64,000 bases of DNA, from the NCBI GenBank assembly GCA_025201765.1, contig MU623346.1, positions 434,001-498,000 of the forward strand, given 5' to 3'. Positions 12,001 through 24,890 of this stretch are shown here, one piece after another. Numbering within the stretch: the first letter of the stretch is position 1; each line of letters starts with the position of its first letter. The DNA comes from Daldinia sp. FL1419. Lineage: Eukaryota > Ascomycota > Sordariomycetes > Xylariales > Hypoxylaceae. The notes under the pieces are model-generated. The model saw nothing but the letters and a program-made list of their open reading frames with translations, was not told the origin of the DNA and ran no database searches. Made by a program: the position numbers and the translations under genes.

Positions 12001-15000
12001 CTGAGTTGTTGCTCTCCCTCCCCCCTACTTAAACGGCCATATCATAGATACCAGCACTCAGCAGCACTCAGGCACGGATTAGTTTGGCTTCGCTCTTAAG
12101 GAAAATCAATATTGGCGTATTTCCGTAGGGTAACATCTTGGCGATATGTATGTAGTATCTATGCAATATTTTTTGGCCCTGTGCTGATCTCTGCGTGGCG
12201 GTGGAGGATACAAAACTTGTTCAGGAACGATGACGGATTGTTGATGGTGTATACTCGTAATCCTGTCGGAGTCTAGGCCGAGTCTCGCCAAACGTCTGGT
12301 TTAGTTTCTTCTCAGATAGGATAGGGTAAGTGAAATATAGTAGAAAATATCGAATCTAGTCAGGGTCGACTAACCTGATTGCCGCACGCGGCCTTACGAC
12401 ACTAGTTTGTTTATTATATAAAATCATCTCGATGATGTGATAACCCGCCTTTTTAACGAATCTAAGGTATCAGGTATCAAGGAAGCATTGGTTATGTTTT
12501 TGTGGATATAAGAGATAAATAGCTTTGGGGATTTCTAAAAGGGAGTAATCGATTGCCTAGAAAAAAGAGATTCGATATTGGTATATCGAGAGTATTTGCG
12601 TTAGTTATATTGGATATTGCCATAATTCCCGGGTCTCCGTTTCTTGGGGAATATTTGACCTGCAAGAACAAACTTTCTTACACGAGGTAGAATGGAATCG
12701 TAATTCGTATTCCCCATGGCATGGTGACGACTCTATGGGGGCAGTGCCAGCTCTTCCCCACCTCCGCTTTTAGGCAAAGGACAGTTAAGGATCGGCCGAT
12801 CACGACGGGGCTAGAAAGCTGGAGCCTGTAATTGGTACCTGATTAGTGTTCGACTTATTCCTGAGAACTACTGGTCTATCGATTTGAATGAACAAGAAAA
12901 AAAAAGAGAGAGTTCTTGCTTGCAAGCTCTTTAGCGTTGCTGATGTGTTGGCTAGGGGATTGATCGAATATGCGAAAGCTCCCGCATTTGATGACAAAGA
13001 AACATGAGTACGCATAAGTTACATTTTTACCGCGAGACTGTTACCGCTGCGGGGACCGTATCTGCATGTATACTTTTGTATTTTTCGTGGGAGATAAGAG
13101 GTAACCCAAGGGTGTCCACCTGAATGGGATTGTCATGACGAAAAAGAACACATCTTGCCCGAACACGTCGAGTACCAAATGAAAATATCCCTGAACTTGA
13201 GTCCCTCGACTTCCCTGACTTGGGTTTTTATATTGCGAGGCGAGATTGATCTCATTAGGCAGATGATGGAATCTTTACATAAGCGCTTTCTACGTGGAAA
13301 TAGAGAATAAAATTCTAGACCACTAAAAGCGTTGCAGGAAGCGAACGAAGTTTCCTTTTGAATGAACTAGTTGGTGGAGTGATGATATCTGCCCAGCCAT
13401 TATCCCTGCTCGGTCTCTTTCCGCTATCGATAGCCTATCCTAGGCCGAGATGTACGAGGATACGTAGTGTATTTTTACGCTGGTTACATGGGTACCGAAA
13501 ATGGGTGCTGAATTGGGATTTGGAACTCGAAACATTCGTCTACCCTTGTCAGGCCACCCAAGCTGACATGCATCTTTGCCTCTTCCAAGACCATACCAAG
13601 ACAGACATCAGGCATTGGAAGATTCTATGAAGACTGGGACGAGATCGGTCGTTTAATCCAAATCTTTTCCTGTTCTGCTTCAATTTCTAATACTTCTTTT
13701 TTTCTACCACACATTACACACTTTTTCGCTCGCTGTGTGGTGATATATCGAATCCATTTTCTCTATTACACTCGCTTTATATATATACTCACTCACTTAT
13801 TAAAGCTTCAAATCTCTTATCTCGAACGTAAAAGTTCCGAGCTCCCGCATTCCTAATATATCCTGCAGAAACCCACAGGTACTTACTTTTCAAGTACATT
13901 ATCTTATGTTTATGGGAATATTTCAATAATTTATACGTACCTCCTATAATTTATATAATACCCAATCGGCGATCTACCTTGCTCGAGGCTTGCAGAACTA
14001 CATACGAAACTAGACAAGTTAACATTCCAACTTGTAAGCGTTAATTGTGCCAACTCGACAATAACCCCTCGGTCCACTGTTCGATTTTCCTCTCAGCTCT
14101 CCCCTGGTTGCTGAACTGGCGCAAGGACGGAGCGAATCCCTACCTTCAACGATTGTTTCTGAAACAACTCATCATTTAAAAATTGACGGGAGCGGGAAAT
14201 CGCAAATTGACGTCACCGAATACTCATTGCCAAACTCATTCGCACGTGTTAGTCGTCTAAGAAGATCTAATAAATCAGTCTGATTCAACTTTGCGGAAAT
14301 CCAGCAACAGGTGGTACAACCAGGCAAACTCTCTTCAAAGAGAGAAAGAGAGATTGAATCTATAAAATTTCAATTGTTGAATCATCCAATAAATCAGCCG
14401 AATCGATCAACCAATCATTCGACTAGTCATTTAGTACATAGAGTGACTTCCCGTCGCGCCACTGGGGACTCACTTACATACCACACACGCACCCGTCTGG
14501 CCGTTTTGAATACCACATACGGTACCTTACGGTACATTACCGGCCCATACGAAGAGACCGCCAAGGCGCCGGAGTTGATACATATTGTGTTGTGTAATAC
14601 GACGAAGTCGAAGAACGGGGTCAATTTGGTTGGTGGTGAAAGTGGTTGTTCGGTCAGGTTCTGATCTGATTCTATTGGACAAAGTTATTGGCGACTGGCG
14701 AGGCAACGTAATTGCTGGCACTGCCCAGAAAACGCCTTTAATTATCCTTGTCCTGGCACTTTGTATCCCAGCCACGCGAAACCACATTTCCTTGAATTTG
14801 GCCCATCCTGAGACGACTAATAAGCTTGGAGGTACCTGATCCACCACTTTAGGTACATACCACCTAACTGAACCACCTATCAACCGGCCCGTTGACGCTG
14901 ATAGCTGGCCCTGCTAGTGGTCTTGTTTAGCAACCCTAGAAAGAAAAATAGCAACCAGCGCCTGATTCTGCATACCACGACATTACTTTAGTCGTGCGAA

Positions 15001-15574
15001 GGTCGCACACCACCACCACGCATTGTCATTTTACAACAACGCCATACATATTGTAGATCAGTAAACCAGCATCGATATTTCTGATAAGACGAAAAGCAAT
15101 CAAATCTACCGTTCCGGACCCCCGGTAATCTTTTCCAGATACCAACCCGCTTTCACTTTTTTCTCTTCTTGCACAGTGTTGATTCGAAGTCTTCGAAGAT
15201 CTGAGTCTTTGACTGACAGATACCCGGGGAGACCCGCACAACGTTACCTAACCGCAGCTTGAGCTTGCAAGGGTCGCTACTCTCTTATCCCCAAAAAAAG
15301 AAAAAAAAGAAAAAGTTAGTGTTAGTGTACGTACAGCAGCAACCCAGAAATATCTATTCCCGAACCTTCCTAAGCCCATTCGCGCCGTCTGCGATAAGAC
15401 GAAAACCGACAATTTCTACAAGATTGCGCTCTCTACGATCGCTTCCTTGCATATCACAATCGACCGCCGATCCACTTACGCATCGTTTCTAGCTTCCCCG
15501 TCTCCACCGGTGGACAATCCTTTCCAGGGATCAGAAAAAGCGATAAAACATTTGGCCTTTGCCCGTCTGAGACA
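9057..15574. other. 6.5 kb stretch without a recognisable gene
   Basis: Long spacer between eL33 and the DUF2406 gene. Open frames are short (under ~120 codons) and lack conserved motifs. I could not connect any of them into a plausible spliced protein. Features are GT-rich runs near 10150-10200, poly-T near 11268-11276, T/CT-rich DNA near 13670-13800, and A-rich DNA at 15291-15315 in the likely 5' leader of the downstream gene. I found no transposase, reverse transcriptase, tRNA or rRNA signature. Long noncoding RNA or a diverged gene cannot be excluded. Confidence 0.5.
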
Positions 15575-15685
15575 ATGGCGTCTACAAGCTACAGCCATCA
15601 TCCTCTGCCCACGCCGCCGCAGCAAGGGCAATACCGCGACGAATCTTACCAACAACAAGCTCCCGTCCCTCCACATTATTACCAG

Positions 15686-15729
<44 letters not shown>

Positions 15730-16994
15730 GCAGCAGCAACAACAAAGACAACAACGGCAGCAACCAGTAGTACCGGCACAGCCTCCCGAGCCGCAAAAAA
15801 CAGAGCGGGTCCGACCGAAATCGAGAGCTTTTAGTTTTCGGTCCGATAAATCTCACAAAAGTGCCAACTCTCATAACAAGAACCTTCACGAGATATCTGC
15901 CGAAAAGGTAGCCAGACGACTTCACGGGAAAACCGACCCTACGATAGCAATGACTGAATTAGAACCATGTACGTTATTACTATCTTACTCGAGCCCTATA
16001 TACGAATTACCATTGGCGCATGCTGACCTGAAGTATAGCTATGGAAGCGCAGTCCAAAGGGGGTATTCATCCTGCTTCCCTGCGCTCCTTTCAGCATAAG
16101 GATATTTATGGGAATCCAATTAGTTAGTATACTATGTCCTATCTTTCTATCATAATACTAATGTCTAGTTTAGCCGACCCCGACCGATCGAATCCTACTC
16201 GAAGCCGGAATGAACGGCCTCTTGATACCATTCGAGCCTTCGAAGCTGCCATCGATGGCGCATATAGCCGCCAGTCAGATACCGCATCGGTAGCTAATTG
16301 GAGCAGGCGGGGGAGTTACTACGGAAGTAAGAATGATATATCTCCATCGCACCAACTTCACCGTAAGTGCGCCGGCTTACCAAAGGCAATATTAGACAAC
16401 GGTCCACGTTTCCCCCAAGATAGTTACTATGGGGGGCGACCAAATTCTGGCTTCCGTCCGGATAGTACGATGTACGATCCCAGACAATCAGCGATGAACC
16501 CCCGAGATAGCTACCACGAAGGGCTTGACGGTGGGTCATACGGCCCAAGCAATTCAACTCCGAGAAATAGATATTCAAGAATGCAGTCTGATCCATATGC
16601 GAACCACCGTGGGGCTGTCGATAAGAACGTCTACCCTATGCCTAACAATCATCGTTCGTACGAGACGGTTGCGTCCGGTTCCGGCAGTGGAAGCTTGGGC
16701 GAACCGGCGGGTTATCAGACTGATCCCACTAGCAGTGATAATAGCTCGATCGATCGCCGCTCGCCACCAAAACGGCAAGAACCGATTAACGATTATGGTA
16801 TTAGTTTTGGTCAGTCGTCGCAAACTCCAAGCCTCGGGCTTGGCAGTGAGCAGGGAGGAGTACCTTCCGTTCCACGCAAAGAGAATGGAATGTTGAGGAA
16901 GCCTTCAAAAGCCGCAACACCTAACGGGTATTCAGAAGAACGACCAAAGGTGGAGAAACGAAAAAGCTGGTTTAAGCGGTTCAGTAAATCCTAG
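15575..16994 (+). CDS. DUF2406-family protein with polyglutamine N terminus
   Basis: Four exons close in frame to 409 aa: 15575-15968, 16039-16122, 16174-16326 and 16396-16994. After a proline/glutamine-rich start with 21 consecutive Gln (residues 37-57) comes the family core: AEKVARRLHGKTDPTIAMTE, ELEPSMEAQSKGGIHPASLR, FQHKDIYGNPI, DPDRSNPTRSRNERPLDTIR and AFEAAIDGAYSRQS. The rest is disordered and Tyr/Ser/Arg-rich (SYYGGRP-type repeats), and it ends in a basic tail KRKSWFKRFSKS. The family is fungal and includes budding yeast YMR295C; its biochemical role is not established. The Ser-rich tail suggests phosphoregulation, which is inference. The start is the first Met of the open frame, and the stop lies directly after the conserved basic tail. 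Confidence 0.88.
15683..15745 (+). repeat. CAR (CAG/CAA) triplet tract encoding 21 Gln
   Basis: Twenty-one uninterrupted CAG or CAA codons inside exon 1 of the DUF2406 gene. They are flanked by a further Q/R-rich stretch (RQQRQQ). Mixed CAG/CAA use suggests selection or drift at the amino-acid level rather than a pure slippage array. Confidence 0.95.
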
Positions 16995-18039
16995 GTCCAT
17001 TAACGAACGAGTCGATATCGCTTATGCGATGTAACTTTTCGCGTGTCTTTCTACCTCTTGAGATACCCCCGTCTCTACGACGTACGGCATACGGCATTTC
17101 CATGAATATTTTTTATGTTACAACTCTGATAGGGATGCACTCTTAAAAGATACAATTTTGACGATCATTGAGCCAAGGGTCGTGGAGCGACCCGAATATG
17201 CACCCTAAGTATTAAGCAGGGTTCGAAGATGAACCCCACGAGGACGAATTTTGCGGCATTCAACATCTGGTATGATATTTCCTATCGAAACACCGCATGC
17301 GCGGGCACGAGGGGAGGCTTTGGTGAAATATGATAGGGTAGCATCAGAAGGGGAGTTGGTGTTTGTGGGAGGTATGTTCACGATGTTAGGAATATTTGGA
17401 GGACCGGGCGAGCTTCCTCGTCTCATAGTCTATTGTCTATCCTTAATACCCCTATTCTTCATGATCCCATCGTGGGCGAATATATGCGAGGCCCACATGG
17501 TATGCGCGGAAAAGGGATCGGACGGGCAAGGGGCGTATTGCCCCTAGTGGTTTACCAGAAGCCACCCACTAGAATAGAAATGTCACGCTTGACTGAATGT
17601 CAATTCGTTAATATGACATTGTGGGCCGTCTTCCTCGCACGAATATCTATTGAAGCCATAGTTGACTGATACTAATGATATTGATCATGTAATATAGACG
17701 ATAGAAATAACTTTGGATGTACGTTTTTATTTTTAGTGTGTTAGGTATTATAATAGTGACCATCACATCATGTAGGTGAGGTATATATTGTATAAATTGC
17801 GCTTACCCTAGTCAGATGTAAGGTATGTAGGTACCTAGATAGGTATATATACCTACCTACCTTAGATACTAACTACTTCTTTGAATAAACTGAGCCCCTT
17901 GAGTAGGTATACATGCTGCTGTTACTTTCCTAGTATCTCTTTTCTACCTGGCCTTCCAGCTAACAATAAGACACCGGGGCAAGAGTATATATATTCTAAT
18001 ACTAGAACACTTTGAAACAAAGCCCTTTGGGATTTCTGA
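16995..18039. other. Convergent spacer between DUF2406 gene and VMA21
   Basis: About 1 kb containing the 3' ends of two convergent genes. No conserved coding signal. It has a run of TACCTA/TAGGTA words at 17820-17870 and AT-rich DNA around 17680-17760. Confidence 0.55.
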
Positions 18040-18650
18040 TCAGTCCTTCTTCCCTCCTTTCTTCTTAGCTTCTAGCTGGTCTGATTGGTCCTCGTTCATG
18101 GCTACAACCACATATCCTACGAGAACCACGTTCGCCATGATAGCTGCAAGCGCTCCTGCGTATGTGGAATTTCCTAGTCATACTTGTTAGCGTAGCTGGA
18201 ATGAGTAGCAAGGCAGTTAGTGCATTGTGTAGACACGTAGTGTGTGATAATTACAAACTTGACTAAGAGATAAGTGTCACAATGGAGGAAAAGCATATGG
18301 GCGCTTTGGCTTTACCTCTAAAGATAGTGTTCACCGTTAAGAAATAAGATCCGATTGGTATGACTACCATAGCGAAGGTGAACGCTAGCAGTTTTACGAT
18401 TACACCCCTAATGATTGCGTTAGATTAACTAAGCTGTTTCGCACATGGGGAGTAAAGAATAAGGGGCAAAGGACTGAAGGTTTGATGAAACGGCTCGTGA
18501 GGCATTCCGTGAAAGTTACTGAATGACTAACATGGGAACAGCTGGTGCAGTGCTGCTTGATTGGTGTTGTCCGGCGGAACCGGCAGTGACATCGTCGTCA
18601 TCCTTGTCGAGGATGGTTTTCTCCGCAGAAATAATACGACGAGTAGCCAT
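18040..18650 (-). CDS. vma21: V-ATPase assembly integral membrane protein VMA21
   Basis: ER chaperone for assembly of the V0 sector of the vacuolar proton ATPase. Three exons close in frame to 114 aa: 18650-18532, 18407-18316 and 18173-18040. The N terminus MATRRIISAEKTILDKDD is the usual fungal opening. A Ser/Gln-rich linker leads to APAVPM. Two membrane segments follow: VKLLAFTFAMVVIPIGSYFL, and AGALAAIMANVVLVGYVVVA after the conserved NTIFRGNSTY loop. The cytosolic tail (MNEDQSDQLEAKKKGGKKD) is Lys-rich. Yeast Vma21 ends in a dilysine ER-retrieval signal; here the terminal KKD has lysines at -2 and -3, slightly off the strict KKXX spacing. Transcribed divergently from the Fun30 gene. Confidence 0.95.
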
Positions 18651-19760
18651 TGAGTATGTCTCCTGATATTTCCTTTCCTCCCTTCTTATTTGGTTGGATT
18701 TGGCGATGATGACTGATAGTAATTTAAACTGTTGCGAGAATCGTAAGTTACGAATTAACGGCTTATTATGGATTGTAACTTGTTGTGCCGCGGCTCTTCT
18801 AGACACAGGTCCCAGCGTCAATCGTCAATGAGGCTCAGGCAATTGAAGGATACTAAAGAATGGGGCATATATAACTAGTTATAGGTACCTTAAAGTAGTT
18901 AGTTATAGGTAATTAGGTTATACTTTGGATTTGTTCGAAAATAGTTACCCAGATGGCTGGTAATAGACTTTATTTTAGCCTAGTTAGAGTAATTATATTA
19001 AGTTGCTAGCGTGTGGATGTCGGAAAGCAAAAAAGCTTTGACCTATGTCGCCCTGGATACCTTAGTACCGTAGTATATGTACTATGTATAGAGGTATGTA
19101 ACCGTACCTTACATACAAAGATATTGAGCAAGGTACTCCCATACGTACTCTATTTTGGGGTTATATGCTTCTTAGTCTAGCCTTTGTTAATTAAAACAAC
19201 TAGATTGAAGAAACAAAAATAACAGGTATCTGCAATTTATATATTTTATATCATTCAGGGCTCCCGCCTAGTTCCTGAAGGGTACTCGGGTTGACCATCA
19301 TATTGGCATACAACCCAGGTACTCAATCAATTAAACGTTCCTACCGTCAGCTGATAGCGCGCCGGTAGCCCTTGAAGACCCACAAATTTACCGCGTTCGA
19401 GGCGCGTGCGCCCACTTTATCTCCTGTGCGCTTAACAGCAAGAAAAGAAAAATAAGTTGCACTTCATTTAGACTTAATAACTTTCTATAACTATATCTTG
19501 TGCCAACTTCCCCAGTCTATCGACTCATATCCTCCATCCACAGGTGGTTCTCTAAAATAATCCATAATTCTTATTATGAGTTCCGGCCTAGTTACTTAAA
19601 TTTACCCAATCTATTTCTACACAACTTTTATCAATGATCAGATATTCACGATAAAATAGACCGTCCCTACACACTTTCATCTCGACCGTAACTCAAGTGT
19701 CCACATTAATACCGCCCTTTCCTAATTCCATTTATCGCTCCCAGGCATCTAATCTTCAAA
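18651..19760. other. Divergent promoter region between VMA21 and the Fun30-type gene
   Basis: 1.1 kb shared upstream region. It holds no gene; AT-rich DNA with TAGTTATAGGTA-like repeats near 18876-18920 and several GGTACC/GTACC words near 19050-19140. Pyrimidine-rich DNA at 19660-19755 is probably the Fun30 leader. Confidence 0.5.
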
Positions 19761-22700
19761 ATGGAACGGTCGTCTCCTCCAGTCTCGGACAAAGGCCCTG
19801 CCTCTATTCCCGGTACTCCAGGATTGAACCGCAGAGGCCAGTCCGGCTATAGAGCGCAGAGCTCCAGCGCGGCGTATATTGAGATTGACGATGATGACAT
19901 CGATGAGCTTGCCAATGATGGAGTCGCACATGCTTCACCATACTTTACTCAGCCAACGCAAATAGTTAACAAGGCCACCCAGCCCACTCAAATAATAGAC
20001 CGCGCTCCACAGCTGCCGTCCTCTCCCGTGGTACCTGATACACCACGTACAGCTGTTGAAGTTCCTGCTTCGTCTCCGTTTAAGGCTGAGAGTCAGTTCA
20101 GGCCCCCGAGTGCGCTAATGAAGAAACATACCGCGGCAAGTAAGCGAGGATTGCTGATGGCGCCGGCGGGAACGTCTTTTAGGCCTCCTGCGATGCAGAA
20201 GCCTGTACAGAAAGCGGGCAGTTCCGTTAGCCGGCGAGATTATATCGACATCTCGGATGATGATCTTTTAGAGGATTATAAAAAACACCATAGCTCAGAC
20301 GATGACACACCTACCCGCGGAGATATTCGTCCTTCATCGTTCGCAAAGAACACATCGTTCCCGGCGTCCAAAACAGGATCCACGTGGTTTAAGAATGCGG
20401 ATATCTCTCTTAACGACATTCGTGATGTCAGGCTAAGGCATTTAACCAGTCAGGTTTACAAGATTGTGCAAAGGGTCGTGCCCGGAATCACCATTCGAGC
20501 CTGTAAAGAAGCCTTACAAGAGGACATCGGTTGGCAAGTTTCCAAGGCAGTGGATCTGTTGACGGGCAGGCCAACTAAATCACTCTCACTGCCTAAAGCT
20601 ACTGGTGCATTGGCCACCAACGCTTGTAACAGTACAAACAGTAAAAGCTCACAAAACGACAGTGATTCTTTGGAATTGATACCAACCTCTTTAGATACTT
20701 TGGGGTACGATGCCCCTCGAAATACCCTACAAACATCTCTGAAAAAAAATCCGGCTAGTGCAGATTCTACCAAGTCTTCTCAGGCTTTAACACAACTTTC
20801 TCGCACACAAAGTTCGAGCAATTCAATTCTATCAAACAATTCAATTACACCCAACACATCTAATAACCCCCCACCTCGCAGACGTCTTGTACAAGGACGA
20901 AACCACTCTTCCACACCATCTACAATATTTTCTATATCCTCTTCACCCTCGTCAACTATTACCAGCCCAATACAATCAAGGGGATCATCGCAAGATGATA
21001 GTATCGATATGAAGACTAGATCAGCCTCTATTCAGGCGGCTACGTCCAAGACAATGGCTCGCGGCCGCCGCCTCGTGCAAGGTCGCCGCAATAAGACACC
21101 TGATCCCGAGCCCAAGCCCGAGTCCGCGTCTGAGCCAGAATCGCTCCCCGTTCCAACTAGAGTCGCTCGACCTCGCAAAAGACAACCGGACGCGGAGGAC
21201 CCATCTCCAATGAAGAAGGCTAAAGTTAACAAGAGTGAAGTTCAATCGCGAAAGAGAGATTCGGATTGGCTCGACTCTGAACTTTCCGACCTTGCCCCTC
21301 CTAGTAAGAAGACCAAAGCTGATACATCCAAGAGGCGCAAAGCCGATGATGAGTTCCAGGAGGACGAAGTTTACGAAATCTCTGACGGGGATTCTGAAAC
21401 CGGTGAACCTGTTGAAGAAGACCTTTCTAACGTCCTTGAGTATCTTAATACTTGTACCATCGAAAATCTAAGCCATATGATTGGTTCTGCAGCAGACGCC
21501 CAACTAATGTGTAGTTGCCGACCCTTCGAGTCCATCGCCAATGCCAAGGGAGTCTCGCGACAAGACAAAGCCAAATCAAAGAAGAAGACCAAAAGAGTGA
21601 ACATCGGAGATGGTATCGTAGAGAAGTTACAATCATGGCTACAAGCATGCGAAGCAGCAACGGCCGTCATTGACGAGTGCGAGAGAAGAGGATTGGAGAT
21701 TAATAGGATTATGTCCTCGTGGAAGCTTGACAAAAATGGCGAGTCTAGGAAAGGGGCTGACTCCTTAGTTCGGCTGCCAATTGAAAAGAAGCCCCAGCTA
21801 ATGGCTAGCAATATTCAGCTCAAGCCCTACCAACTGGTAGGACTAAATTGGATGGACTTACTGCGCAGAAAAGGCTACGGCGGTATTCTCGCCGACGACA
21901 TGGGCCTTGGAAAGACATGCCAGGTTATCTCGTTCATCGCTCATTTGGTAAAATCGGGACGTAAATCAGGCTCCAGACCGCCGTGGCCGAATCTGATAGT
22001 CGTGCCGTCAAGTACCTTTGAAAACTGGATAAAGGAGTTTGAAATGTTTGCTCCTGATATCTCCGTTTTGACATACTCTGGAGCAAGCCGTAAAGAAATC
22101 TCCCCTAGAACGGCGAAGCAGCACCACGTCGTCCTAACAACGTATCCCCAAATCGAAAGACAGTACGATGACCTCAAGTTCCTCCAAGCTATAGGACCAT
22201 ATGTACGTGAACCCATTCTATTCGTATAAGCAAAACATACTCGAACTTTACTAACTAGCGTTTAGGCTGCTATATTTGACGAGGGCCACAAATTAAAGAA
22301 CCAAAACACCCTAATTTACAAGCAGATGATGCGAGTACCGACCGAATGGCGCCTAATTCTCAGCGGCACGCCCGTGCAGAATAACCTCAAAGAACTCTTA
22401 ACCCTCCTCCGTTTTATCGAACCCGACATATTTGACAGGGAAAAGTTCAATGTACTCAATACAATCTTTGAAGCTAAGGTTGCTAGCAAGGATGTCCTTA
22501 ACTTTGCAGCGCTTGCATCAGAACGTGTTGAGCGTGCCCGCGCTGTTATGGCGCCGTTCATTCTTCAGAGACGGAAGGAAGAAGTTCTTTGTCTCCCTCC
22601 CAAGACGGAGCGCCTCGAAATCGTGGGCATGCACAAAACGCAGAAGGAGATCTATGATTCAATCAAAGGCAAATATACCCTACAGAACGGTGCCAAGAAG

Positions 22701-23582
22701 GCCAAAAGGGACACACACCAATGGATGTCTCTTCGAAAGGCTGCAATCCACCATCAGTTATTCCGTCACCACTTCACCGATAAAAAGGTCTTGGAGATGG
22801 TGGACATTTTGTGGAAGTACTATCCCGCCAAGGAACTTGGTGTCGAGTCAAAAGATGGACGTTACAAAAAATGGTTCACAGACGAAGCCTTGAAAAAGAC
22901 CGATTTCCAGCTGCACCTCGATTGCAAATATTTCAAGCGAATCCAGCATTATGATATTCCCGATCGATCCTGGGAGGACAGCCCGAAGGTTAAAAGGCTC
23001 TTGGAACTTGTACGCGGTTATATGAAGACGGGAGATCGCGTGTTGGTCTTTAGTCGGTTTGAAATTGTTATAGATATCTTACGGGAAGCCCTGCACTTTG
23101 CTGATATCCCGTATTGCTGTCTCACCGGGGCCATGGACACGGCAGATCGGTTCCCAGAGATTCAACGATTTACTGACGACCGAGAGATCCCCGTTTTCCT
23201 TATCACTACCGTGGCCGGCGGAACCGGTCTGAACCTCACCGCGGCAAACAAGATTATCCTCTTTGATCAATCAGAGAACCCGCAGGAAGATGTGCAGGCG
23301 TCCAACCGAGCCCACAGAATTGGGCAGACAAGGCCCGTGGAGATAATTCGTTTCATTACGGAAAAATCGGTAGAGTGCCTCATCTATAACTCGTGCGTAA
23401 AGAAGCTAGTCCTAGCCGCCCGCGTCGAGCAAGCATGGGGTGTAGAAGATGAAGAGGAAGAATCCGTGGAAGAGCAGTGCAAGAGGCGCATGCTTTTGGG
23501 AGACGACGAATATGAACCGATAAGTGCACCTGAAGTGCTTGAAGCACTTGATGCAGCAAAGGTGCCCGAAGTTATCGAGTAG
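19761..23582 (+). CDS. fun30: SNF2-family chromatin remodeller, Fun30/SMARCAD1 type
   Basis: Nuclear ATP-dependent remodeller; family members act in silent chromatin, DNA-end resection and nucleosome editing. Two exons, 19761-22202 and 22266-23582, close to 1252 aa (yeast Fun30 is 1131). Residues 1-215 are disordered. A CUE-like ubiquitin-binding segment lies at about 218-272 (RLRHLTSQVYKIVQRVVPGI and following). A long basic/Ser-rich linker with RRLVQGR repeats follows. The helicase core has PYQLVGLNWMDLL, Walker A DDMGLGKT at 712-719 and the Fun30-type Walker B DEGH at 819-822. It continues with SGTPVQNNL, FSRFEIVIDILRE, TTVAGGTGLNLTAAN and RAHRIGQTRPV (about 1162-1172). The single intron falls just before the Walker B motif. 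The two CUE-like helices and DEGH favour Fun30 over Snf2 or ISWI. No frameshift seen. Confidence 0.95.
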
Positions 23583-24890
23583 CCTCGTCCAAGCCCGCCA
23601 CATCATCCGAATAACAGACTATCTACCTTAGAAAGGTCTCTGTGGAAGCATACAGTATACGGCTTGCACACCCGCCATGAGCTCCCATCACTCGTTCTTG
23701 TCGCTGCATATCGGTGTTATTTCCCTTAATATTGGATCTCGTTTAATTCCCCTCATCGACATTGCTATCAATTTATATAACACCCGGTTCCTTTGGAAGT
23801 TAAAAAGGAACAGCCAAAGGGGAAAACAAGAGATATTAAAGAACAGAAAAAAAAAAAATGCCATTCCACCCACGCATAATACACGGCTCGCCTTTCACCT
23901 TTCTAATCGGAAGCCCCCTACTAGACGAATGGAGTACGAGTACTTCATGCAATACAATGGCATTCGCAGCCTAGAATGCTGTTTGTCTGCGGTATACGGC
24001 TGTACTGACCTTACGAGCGAGAAGAGGGCGTAATAACTTTGACCATTGCCGGTGTGTCTACGACACAAAACACTTATTTTACCTCAACACCATGAATAAC
24101 TATACATTCACCACGACACAGCTTCTTTTGGGGGTCTTTTGGTTAGATCCCTTTTTTTCAAATGAACCGCGACTGGATACATATTTGGCCGTACAACCCG
24201 GCGTGCTTATTTGGAGTTATCCTCTTGTTCTCACATCACGCCTTACCACACCACCACCACACTAGAAACCTGAGAAGACATCGCAATCTCTTGTTTTACC
24301 ACCGCCGTGCCGCAATACAATGCACAAATGGCACCAACATAGTAAGCCCATAATTAAGTCGGCACGAAAACGTATACATATTTGGCACTATGCCCGTCAG
24401 CGTAGGAATCACGGTATTTCAGTTTTATCGAGAAAAAAAGGAAAAAGGAGAAAAAAAAGGGGGGGTTAATATAGATGTGCCAAATGATACCCTACGTATA
24501 GACTAGACTTGGAGGGTAGCGTTGCGTTATACATGTACACACAGCATCAGCGTAGGTGCTGGGTTAGTTATCATCAAGTATTTCCCGAATTGATTTTTTT
24601 GATTTTCTAATTCCATCCATCCTAAATCTTTAGAGGAGCTGAACGCTTGTGAGATGTAACTTTTAAACATTGACTTGTGATATGTAATTGCAGAAATGCC
24701 CCAAGCCTTACGTACTGCACAAAGCCGGATAGACTTTATATAACTTCATCATGTAGACCAAACTCCTCGCGAGGTCTAGTTCTCATTGCTCGGTATCATT
24801 AGTAGCGCATATCATAACCTATATATACCTACCCATCCCAGCCCCTGGGACCCTTTTCTCCATCCCATCCCATCACAGACACACGTGCAT
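23583..24890. other. Convergent spacer between Fun30-type gene and HEM14
   Basis: 1.3 kb of 3' flanking DNA for two convergent genes. No supported gene. Contains A10 near 23849, purine-rich A/G runs at 24431-24466 and a T-rich run at 24593-24600. An open frame at 23677-24033 shows only low-complexity, non-conserved sequence. Confidence 0.55.

Noticed and set aside
15476..15925. 149-codon minus-strand open frame with long Leu runs
   Set aside because: It is the antisense of the CAG/CAA tract of the DUF2406 gene; Leu and Ala runs there are shadows of the triplet repeat.
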